From contig JBGCDW010000015.1 in assembly GCA_045105775.1 (NCBI GenBank), positions 1 through 15,272 of the forward strand: DNA of 15,272 bases. Direction: 5' to 3'. The position numbers and the translations under genes are program-made. Positions 6,601 through 12,400 of the stretch are shown one piece after another. Numbering within the stretch: position 1 is the first letter of the stretch; the number at the start of each line of letters is the position of its first letter. The stretch is from Aureispira sp045105775 (GTDB lineage Bacteria; Bacteroidota; Bacteroidia; Chitinophagales; Saprospiraceae). The notes under the pieces were generated by a model that did not search any database, was not told the origin of the DNA, and worked only from the letters and a program-made list of their open reading frames with translations.

Positions 6601-8897
6601 GGAAATCCATCAATGGTAAAGGGGGCAGTGGTTCTGATATAGGTATGATCAGAGGTATCGTTGATGCCATAAGGGCTTGCAATAAAATTAAAAGCAGAAT
6701 CTATACGAACGGTAGGAGTATTGTGGACGATTACCGTTACAGAATCCTCCCCAATACAGCTCAAACTATCGGTCACGGTTAATAGGATGGATGTATCACC
6801 TCCCATTCCCGCAAAAATAGTATTGGGGTAAAAAACAGTATCAATAACTCCAGCCCTAGTATAGAGCGCATTATAAAAGCCAGTACCTGTTCCTAATTGG
6901 ACAAGGGTGCCTAATAGCACACTATCATTATTGGCACAATAATAAAAAGTATCTTGTACCAGTGCATCTAGGGTCAATTCTACTTGTGGAGCTGGGGCAA
7001 TATGTATAATACCTGTATCCGTGTAGGAACATAGCTTTCCATTAAAGGTGTAGCTTTGTGTATAAACCACTAAGTTAGAATCTAAAGCAGCCAATTGGGG
7101 ATTAAATAAACCAACTATAGAGTCTATAATAGGATTGACAGTCAATGGATTTGGATATATGTTGAAATGTTCGGTAATGCCTAAACTGATTGCAGAGTGT
7201 ACTAAGCGTGTAGTGTCTGCATTACTACAATAAACAGTATCGGCTATATGAGGGCTTAAAGGGTCTGCAATACTAAAAGAATTTATCGAAGCTCTAACTA
7301 TACAACCATGATAATCAATTTTGTAGTTCAGAATTAAATTGAAAGGAGTTGTTACCCCTTTAGCGGTTAAGGTATCATATAAGTAAGCAGGATTTAAGGT
7401 GTCATTTGGTAAGAAAATGGTATCTAGTGGGCTGAATGGAGAAATGATAGATACCATGTTGTTCGCTATGCCTAAATATTGGTGTGATAATTCAAGAGGA
7501 GTGAGGCTATCGTTTTGGCAATAGGTATTGTTGAGATTAATGACGGCTACATTTGTATTGCTAGGCGGTGCAACAATAGTAATGGTATCTGTTACAAGGA
7601 GCGTATCAATATGAATAGGAGAGCCAAAATTAGATCGAGGAGTATTGCTACTCAGATATTCCATGCTAATGATAACAGTTGTTGTTCCTAGAGGAAGTAA
7701 ACTCGGATCAAATAGGTAGCTTTCTTGTCCAATAGTTATGTTATTATTAGAAATAGCAATTTGATGGGTAGTATCAAAGGTCGTAATACTTGCCAAGATA
7801 TTATTAGTGACAATACGACCTGTAAGACTATCGCCTGTATGGTATTGGCTATAAGCTAGTACGGAATCTCGCTCTAGTAAAATACTACTTGCACCCCTAC
7901 ATAAGGTATCTACTAGCCCCACAATTTGAGGGCGAATAATAGTATCAATAATAGTAAGAACGCCCTCAGCACTACCAATACAACCATTGTTATTAAACTC
8001 TAATCGAATGGTGTTTGTCGTATCTGCCAACATACCGATAAAATAATTATTGCTGGTCACCCAAGTTCCACTAAAACTATGGGGATAACAACTTGTAGCA
8101 GTATCACAAAAAATACCATGACTCAAATCTGTAATGATACTCCCGCCACTGGTATCCAATGATAACAGAATATTACTCGCATTGGCTGCACTTCTAGTGA
8201 GGGGCGCAAATTCTATTCTATCTAATCTATTGTCATAAATGGTAATGGATTTGGTAGTATCTGTCGTATTGGGGCAGGCGCGATTATTAGTATACTGAGC
8301 CGTATAACTGTACGTAATGTCTACTTGCATCGAATCCCTGTAGTGATGAATAGGCCATCGAGCCAAGGTGGCATTAATGGTATCTTGTTGTATAAACCCA
8401 GTATCAGTGGTAATCGTATCGGCTATAAAAATGCCCCCACTGGGAAATGCATATAACAAAACGGTTTCATTATCTGCACAAATAGGAGCATTAGGAATCA
8501 AAAAGTCTATCATGGGATTGTGTATTACCAGTAGATTGGGGGTAATATGAATGACAGAATTGAGGCTATCTACAAAAGTTACGGTGCCTGAAGTTGCATT
8601 ATTAGGAACAACAAATGTAACTACACCTTGATAGTTGTTGATGCCAAGCATTGTCGAATTGGATACAGAAAAAATAACATTTAATGTATCTCCACGATTG
8701 CCCTTCAATTGCACACGATTAGGGGGCAAAGAAAAATTGGTGTAATGGAATGAGATGGTATCATTCACACATGCTTCATTGGAGGGAGCCAATGTGTCAG
8801 CATTGGAAAAACTAACTGTCTGAGCATGAATATTGCTTATATAAAGAAAAAAAACTAACAAAAAACAAATAGAATTTATTGAAAATTTTAAGTTCAT
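336..8897 (-). CDS. Gene B: giant multidomain T9SS-exported surface protein (adhesin-like), 2853 aa
   Basis: This is a secreted protein of roughly 300 kDa with no recognisable enzymatic core. The ATG at 8895-8897 is chosen because a signal peptide follows at once, with hydrophobic core CFLLVFFLYI and likely cleavage IHA|Q at 25/26. Domains in order: two tandem copies of a ~800-residue unit (about 28-829 and 830-1617); seven Ig-like modules (about 1618-2223), most starting YC and ending GC or a similar Cys; a PKD-like module (2224-2320); a jelly-roll, MAM/lectin-like module (2322-2515, with WEWG, YSPCFDIS and DGFAFDNV); an Omp28/thioredoxin-like module without CxxC (2516-2750, with DVVLLQYH, FIDG and VFIQNIDTKEV); and a T9SS type A sorting domain (2771-2853, LFPNPAHDYF...YPSGAYILLL). 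The sorting domain implies export through the outer membrane and surface attachment or release. A role in adhesion or a surface fibre is inferred from the architecture; the ligand is unknown. It has its own terminator, and no clear promoter is visible. Confidence 0.95.
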   Translation of the reverse strand: MNLKFSINSICFLLVFFLYISNIHAQTVSFSNADTLAPSNEACVNDTISFHYTNFSLPPNRVQLKGNRGDTLNVIFSVSNSTMLGINNYQGVVTFVVPNNATSGTVTFVDSLNSVIHITPNLLVIHNPMIDFLIPNAPICADNETVLLYAFPSGGIFIADTITTDTGFIQQDTINATLARWPIHHYRDSMQVDITYSYTAQYTNNRACPNTTDTTKSITIYDNRLDRIEFAPLTRSAANASNILLSLDTSGGSIITDLSHGIFCDTATSCYPHSFSGTWVTSNNYFIGMLADTTNTIRLEFNNNGCIGSAEGVLTIIDTIIRPQIVGLVDTLCRGASSILLERDSVLAYSQYHTGDSLTGRIVTNNILASITTFDTTHQIAISNNNITIGQESYLFDPSLLPLGTTTVIISMEYLSSNTPRSNFGSPIHIDTLLVTDTITIVAPPSNTNVAVINLNNTYCQNDSLTPLELSHQYLGIANNMVSIISPFSPLDTIFLPNDTLNPAYLYDTLTAKGVTTPFNLILNYKIDYHGCIVRASINSFSIADPLSPHIADTVYCSNADTTRLVHSAISLGITEHFNIYPNPLTVNPIIDSIVGLFNPQLAALDSNLVVYTQSYTFNGKLCSYTDTGIIHIAPAPQVELTLDALVQDTFYYCANNDSVLLGTLVQLGTGTGFYNALYTRAGVIDTVFYPNTIFAGMGGDTSILLTVTDSLSCIGEDSVTVIVHNTPTVRIDSAFNFIASPYGINDTSDHTYIRTTAPFTIDGFPSYTTGLLGTQINGFGIFQASNNIYYYAPNLVPLSAEVDTIWYTYTDSMSCTNQDYTVIKLDSIASFTADAILFNQTAGVPNLYEACINDSLVFDYDQFAQHPDKIQLRDTAGNNIDIFVTAISTFSNGNNSVGGTIVFSVPPTAATSAISFWNGSTLLYTTTQPLIVHNPILDFLAQTTPLCADNTNISLYGVPSGGFFTADSSQIDSTFNFITNTSINATHAKWPATHIGQLNVDITYNYLPQYSNGNNCSDTLYLSKALTFYDNRLHQISFATIVKQTNGNNNRLLTLDSINNTFINFTRPSILCNNTNLSICYPHIFSGTYVNNNQFLGNLARVDTANPIRLEFNNNGCRGIINGNIFVTDFSEIYDLPNIICRQTINNYVVQRDPSLVYAAPIILPNGNTVVGNQLVTLTTQDTALQNIIAPNNSIAGSEDFIFYPSRISPNDTFIVFTAKYNSYEIDTRNDTTITQTIEILDTVFIVEQPFPSLTGLSANYCANDSIATFQLSPYFLNSSSALSIQGLSTTFLDTLVDTIFNPRDLYNTTVPSRNQDVSLQLNYNADYYGCIIATTGRFSIIKPLDPVFVVDSTYCKNRAPLSLITIPLPNIRNAHFVPFLGLDSAGNFNPSIADTGRLLITYVLTDNFGCTYSTTNTTIVSTPPSIDLLLDSSSLNATFCTNESSKLISYVADSSLIFNGYTGQGVVNNNRFDPSSAFGGGSGTTRIIASVANQAGCLGADTLTVTILPPPVVNIESSFNNQVSLDTLGNQIANHTYCKNTSTFTLNPIPSPLTSSNNNLLGNGIIFDSLTNNYTYNPRQAYTTHTIDTVIYTYTNIVGCTNSDTAIINIDTIPVVSINGSTDTSFCLNNSSTSFLVIPSNNLGGTSTYSGFGISPTGEFNPRLAGIGAYQVYYQFTDANNCTNRDTISITVKPLPTPLFTGYNSQYCISAPDDTLYSLNNTTTGQFSFYGSIVLDSTGILRPSADTSNINTGIKTIYYSYTDSVGCTDTISENIFIHPNPTILISGLDSAYCYNGAQDNINLEPQGGTFISQNSNVFSINGGFLTLTPNQATSAGYQSFKYRYTDRNGCIDTILARTYIHIPQQATITGLDSLYCQIKDTIRLTGNPSGGNFSGPGIEFDSSWYFIPQKAGIGLNNIHYQMVDSSYNNGGSALICSIDTITSINVNALPTARLLAPVSNAYFCSNDTLQRLIPDNSISGLTHSFSSTTGGIATSVTTVFDTVGNTITFYSDTSFYFNPTAVSGGTHIVTQITTDSLGCQDSTRTSFIVNLFQTPDFTIDSTYCASSDSIALYGFPGGGIFTLNGDTLNASGQNAIPYFYPIRRDSTGAVATQTVYDTIVYSISDTACISIKERVVKIYPFPQISFATNSNQNTYCLGGDTVQLIGFGSGTFSGNGVRTATNHFIPDLAGPGFHPIRYYYQDSTTLCDNEFVDTIKVYGTPNLDFTVEGGCQLDSSFFYPNNANLGLDNIFQNNIIDSITSIKWVFTTSDSLIGSSQGNTIDSVGYRYPTSGIYYPTLIVTNQYLCTDTQTIRLVISPTVNSYPYTENFENSAGSWFAESRDSSYSSLWEWGIDTNSVGSIPNSFNHIWMTNKDGGYGPAEDAWVYSPCFDISTLSRPMISLDYWTDTRQQADGTILEYQKANGSWAPVGELDRGINWFNTPFIAGDPGDTTDRIFPIGWSGQSTTWQNGRYKLDDYRGTNNVLRLRMAFASVKNDPQGLYDGFAFDNVVVQNRTRNVLLETMTNVDFVGMETANNHIYQLALNSSLNKDVVLLQYHMENPNPNDIFYNHNPTLGRNRAYEYSAPAGRAFIDGYDPLVTFTTFDLRATDFEYDMLQFPKFSIVIDTFLHVNSTFEIQATVTALENLDSADYRVYTVICEDSLTYPRGSGYGSPLYAVARENDQFHTNTSINTNNIIKTPWVAGQAEPISFIWNHGTSGFINYRPNKFHAIVFIQNIDTKEVYQVATTRAIGGYWVGIDPIQAEKELNELQSLKLFPNPAHDYFNLQFDQALEHDYEWKLVNMQGVEVQQGHIQMGTDQVRIDGLDYPSGAYILLLYNNNVFVQRKVVLGRP
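648..1352 (-). other. Omp28/thioredoxin-like module of gene B lacking the CxxC
   Basis: Residues about 2516-2750. The order of motifs follows Omp28-type outer-membrane proteins: VLLETMTN at the place of the usual EEFTG-C-x-x-C start, then DVVLLQYH, then a proline-containing strand ending FIDG, then a C-terminal beta part with YTVICEDS, VARENDQFH and AIVFIQNIDTKEVYQ. The redox pair expected just after ETMTN is absent (the sequence reads VDFVGMETANN), so disulfide exchange is unlikely. I infer a structural or binding role. The family call rests on motif reading only. Confidence 0.6.
1353..1934 (-). other. Jelly-roll (MAM/lectin-like) module of gene B
   Basis: Residues about 2322-2515 run from YTENFENSAGSWFAE through LWEWGID, WVYSPCFDIS, PMISLDYW, ILEYQKANGSW and GWSG to LRLRMAFAS and DGFAFDNVVV. 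This pattern (FE...W, SPCFD, P.ISLdyW, FaFDNV) is typical of concanavalin A-like jelly-roll domains placed before the sorting domain in Bacteroidota surface proteins. They often bind carbohydrate or protein, but no ligand residues can be assigned here. The same module in gene A keeps all these landmarks. Confidence 0.65.
2229..4046 (-). repeat. Seven tandem Ig-like modules in gene B
   Basis: Residues about 1618-2223 hold seven modules of roughly 75-105 residues. Typical landmarks are an opening [FLATY]-[YF]-C followed by a polar stretch, a GGxFxGxG-like turn, FxPxxAGxGxxxIxY, and a closing Cys before the last strand (NNC, VGC, NGC, LIC, LGC, TAC, TLC). The two Cys per module probably form a disulfide across a beta-sandwich. 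Gene A carries seven modules in the same order with matching starts (for example YCxx...LxGxPSGG and FCLGGDTV), so the array predates the A/B duplication. They could equally be called PKD-like; I do not assign an exact Pfam family. Confidence 0.75.
4047..6410 (-). repeat. Large N-terminal unit of gene B, second copy
   Basis: Residues about 830-1617. This copy aligns along its length with the preceding unit of gene B and with the visible unit of gene A. Anchors are EACIND (850), LIVHNPILDFL (931), PLCADN (946), PSGGFF (960), YDNRLHQISFA (1030), YPHIFSGTYV (1082), RLEFNNNGC (1110), YYGC (~1329) and the closing CTNSDTAI (1602). The offset from the first copy is about 809 residues at the front and 786 at the back. 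The copies are diverged at DNA level, so the duplication is not recent. Confidence 0.85.
6411..8816 (-). repeat. Large N-terminal unit of gene B, first copy
   Basis: Residues about 28-829, directly after the signal peptide. Anchors are EACVND (41), LLVIHNPMIDFL (122), PICADN (138), PSGGIF (152), YDNRLDRIEFA (221), YPHSFSGTWV (271), RLEFNNNGC (298), YHGC (~529) and CTNQD (816). In this copy a cysteine of the last sub-module is replaced by Ile754 (HTYIRTT), where copy 2 has HTYCKN and gene A has HSYCQS; the partner Cys (SMSC) is kept. The first ~300 residues of the unit do not match a family I can name. Confidence 0.85.
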
Positions 8898-9104
8898 TTG
8901 TGACTTTTTTTAAGGAGTGAATAGCAGGGATGTATCGGTAGAGTAGTCTTGAAAAATATATAAAAGTGTAATTTTTTCTTTAATTTAGTTATAATAGACC
9001 TTTTTTTCAATTTTTATATCAGGCAAAATATTTTTTAATTGAGTTTTTGTGACTTTTGTTTTTGTTTTTTATTTGTTTTTTTATAAAAAATGATGTTGTG
9101 TAAA
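8898..9104 (-). promoter_or_regulatory. AT-rich intergenic leader upstream of gene B
   Basis: This gap of about 207 bases lies between the gene A terminator and the gene B start and should hold the gene B promoter. The best candidate I see is weak: ATTG (minus strand) at 9008-9011, a 20-base spacer, then TAAATTAA at 8980-8987. That fits the Bacteroidota spacing, but the -7 box matches TAnnTTTG at only its first TA and TT. There is no Shine-Dalgarno sequence; the start is preceded by an A-rich stretch (TTAAAAAAAGTCACAA). A 12-base direct repeat, AAAAGTCACAAA on the minus strand, occurs at 8897-8908 (overlapping the first base of the start codon) and at 9046-9057. Confidence 0.3.
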
Positions 9105-9139
9105 TAAAAAAAGCACTCCCACAAGTAGTAGGAGTGCTT
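9105..9139 (-). terminator. Rho-independent terminator of gene A
   Basis: On the minus strand a 12-bp stem (one G-U pair) with a 5-base loop is followed by a U tract. The arms are 9128-9139 and 9111-9122, the loop is 9123-9127, and the A run at 9106-9112 templates the U tract. It begins about 30 bases after the gene A stop. The arms AGCACTCC and GGAGTGCT are the same as in the gene B terminator, while the loop is two bases longer. It should insulate gene B from gene A transcription. Confidence 0.93.
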
Positions 9140-9168
9140 CCATGATATTTATGTACAGTAAGACTTGT

Positions 9169-9433
9169 CTAAGGTCTGCCGAGTATCACTTTTCGTTGCA
9201 CAAAAACATTGTTATTATACAAGAGCAAGATATAAGTCCCCGAAGGATAATCTAAGCCATTGATACGAACTTGATCGGTGCCCATTTGGAGCTGCCCCTG
9301 CTTTACTTCTACACCTTGCATATTGACCAATTTCCATTCATAATCATGTTCTAGTGCTTGATCAAACTGTAGATTGAAATAATCGTGTGCTGGATTGGGG
9401 AAGAGTTTAAGGCTTTGTAACTCGTTCAATTCC
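9169..9433 (-). repeat. Near-identical 3' segment shared with gene B (T9SS sorting-domain cassette, copy in A)
   Basis: This is the partner of 336-600. The encoded 83-residue sorting domains differ at only a handful of positions (for example KQGQLQ against QQGHIQ, and INGLDYPSGT against IDGLDYPSGA), while the neighbouring Omp28-like modules are clearly diverged. Both genes end VQRKV[IV]LGRP but use different stop codons: TAG in A and TAA in B. Confidence 0.9.
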
Positions 9434-12400
9434 TCTTCTGCTTCTATAGGATTAATCCCAATCCAATACCCACTTACATCTCTGCTTGTTGCTACTTGAA
9501 AGATTTCCTTGGTAGCAATATTTTGGATAAAGACCACCGCGTGGAAACGGTTTGGACGGTAGTTGATAAAGCTATTGGCACTGTGGTTCCAATTAAATTC
9601 TACCCGTTCAGTTTCACCAATAGTCCAAGTGTGATTATTAATAATATTACTGGTACTTCTAAAAGGATTTAAATGATACTCGTCATTTTCTCTAACAACC
9701 GCATGTACAAGACTATTATAACCACTACCGCGAGGATAGCTCAGAGAATCCTCAGAGATAACCGTATAAATTCTGTAATCAGCGGCTGCCATTGTATCTA
9801 TCAAGGCAGTGGCACGTGCTACAATTTGGAAATTGTTGTTGATGTGTCTAAAAGTATCAATGCTGATGGCAAATTTTGGTGTTTCCAACATATCCTGTTC
9901 AAAGTCCACCTCTGTTAAGAATCGGGTGGTATAGGCCGAATCTGTTCCATCAATATAAGCCTTTCCTGGTGTAGCACTGTATTCAAACGAGCGTGTTTTG
10001 CCCAAGTCAGGATTGTGCAAGTGAAAGAAATCGTCAGAACCTCCTGTAACAGTACCATTGGCTCGTTCTATATGGTATTGTAGGAGCACTACATCTTTAT
10101 TGAGTTCGGTATGATGAATGAGTTGGTAGTTAGCGTTATTAATAGTCTCCATCTCTATACCCACTGCAAGCCCCACCGTATCCTCATATCGGTCATTAAC
10201 CATCGTTTCTATAAGAACATTGCGGGTACGACTTCGGATTACCACATTATCAAAAGCAAAACCATCCAAGAAACTATTGATAGGGTTGGGGAGGGAGGCA
10301 AAAGCGATACGGAAACGGGTAGAACTATTGTAGGCAATACCATCCAGCTTGCAGCGTCCGTCTTTCCAGTCAAACTGTTGTAAGCCAATCCAACCCATAG
10401 AGGTTGCAGAACCAGGGAGTACCTGATCTCCAGGTCGGGCATAAACAGCCCCACTATTGTACCAATCAATGCCTCTATTGACGGCACCCAAAGGCAGCCA
10501 TCTTCCGTCTGCTCCTTGGTATTCTAAGATAGCACCATCAGAGGGACGCACATTGCTCCAAAAATTTAGGCTAATCATGGGGCGGTCTAGGTTTGAAATA
10601 TCAAAACAAGGGCTGTACACCCAAGCGTCTTCACTTTCGGCATAAGAAGCATTGGTTTGCGTTGCCCAGATATGATTACTATTGTCATTAGGGCCACCTT
10701 GTGAGGTACTATCAATACCCCATTCCCAAAGTAAGCGATGGGTTGAATCTCTACTCTCTGCAAACCAATTTCCGTTATCCGTTTCAAAATCCTCTACATA
10801 AGGAAATGTACTAATTTTAGGAGAAATGACAATTCTGATGGTCTGTGTATCTACACAAACCTCGCGATTGGCTACCATGAGTTGTGTATTGTATACCCCT
10901 GGAGAGGCATATTGATAATGTAGTGGAGTAATGCTATCACGTTGCCCACTGCCTACAATTTGCACACTATCACTCATATACCAAAGCACACTGGTTACAG
11001 AATCTATAAAATTGTTTTGGAAAATATTGTCCAAGCCAAGCAAAGCATTATTAGGCACAAACTCAATACTATCAAATTGACAACCACCTTGCACCGCAAA
11101 ATCCAAGTTGGGTACTCCATATACATAAAAGGTATCCGTAAACTCACTATAACAGCTGGTTACACTATCTGTATATTCAAACTTAATAGGATGAATACCC
11201 GCTTCTGCCAAATCAGGGATAAAGAACGTAGTCCCCGACCGTACTCCTGTACCACTAAAAAAGCCTCCTGAAGTACTTGGAATTAAATCTACGGTATCGC
11301 CTCCCAAACAGAAAATTTTCTGCAAATTATTGGAATCGACTGTGAAATCGACATTAAATACAGGATGTATATCAACAATTATAGTCACACTATCCGAACA
11401 TCCACCTTGGGTATAACTACATACAATCGTATCCTTGATAGAGGACGTTAGTGGATTGAGTGGGAGTCCTAGTCCATTGGGCCTAAAGGCCAATCGATTT
11501 GGAATTTGTGGATTGATTGGTGGAATAGGAACACCATCTCTAGTAATCGTAGAGCCTGATGGAATACCACTAATGGCAATTATTTCATCCTCTTCGCAAT
11601 AGCTAGAATCGAGATTGCGGATTCTAGGCACAATATACTCGTCTACTACAAATATATGTTCCGTACTATCCTTACAGCCCGTTATGGTATCTTCTACAGC
11701 ATAGATGATAACATTAGCTCCAATACTAGCATTGGAAGGGTCAAAAAAGTAAGTGTTAGCACTCCAAACCACGGCACTATCAGATGTACTCGTGTCGGCA
11801 CGGAAGGTATGTACAACCGCAGCACTCAACGTATCGTACAAGAATTGAACAGCAGGATCACTGCTACAGAATTTAGAAACTAGACTAGGACTGGCCAAAT
11901 TAATATTAAGTGGTGCTTCAATATTGACAATGACCGTTGTATCTGTTCTACAAACGAGAGCTTGTCCAGGAGCGGTTACTTGCCCTGGAATAATATACTG
12001 AATTCTATTGGCGCCATTTTGAGCATTGTTAGGAATAAAAAACCAACCTCTATTGGTGTTCGAACCTACACCTGATCCAATAAAGTAACCTCCAGATAGA
12101 GAAGCCGTTAATGGTATCGTATCATTGGTTTTGCAATAAAAAGAATCCAGTCCTGCGATGCTAGGAAGAACAACGGGTTGAACATAAACAGGTGTGGTAA
12201 CAGTATCAGCGCAAGTATTAGGAGCAGTGAAGGTATAGGTCAGGCTAGTGTAGCCTGTATCTGTTAGCATTGGGTTGAACTCAATAAAACGATTGTCTGT
12301 CAGAATACTAAAGGCAGAGTCTGTATGGATAAGACTACCACCATTGGGCGATACCCTAAAATTTTGAGCCGTCCCATTGGCACAGTAAGCCGTATCTAGA

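Noticed and set aside
8951..8993. Sigma-70-like TTGAAA...TATAAC arrangement in the gene B leader
   Set aside because: The possible -35 and -10 pairs have wrong spacing (about 11 bases). Bacteroidota primary sigma factors use different boxes, and such words are expected by chance in this AT-rich DNA.
9001..9110. T-rich/A-rich tract in the gap between A and B as a possible insertion-sequence end or attachment site
   Set aside because: I see no inverted terminal repeats, target-site duplication or transposase remnant. The tract is consistent with an AT-rich intergenic leader.
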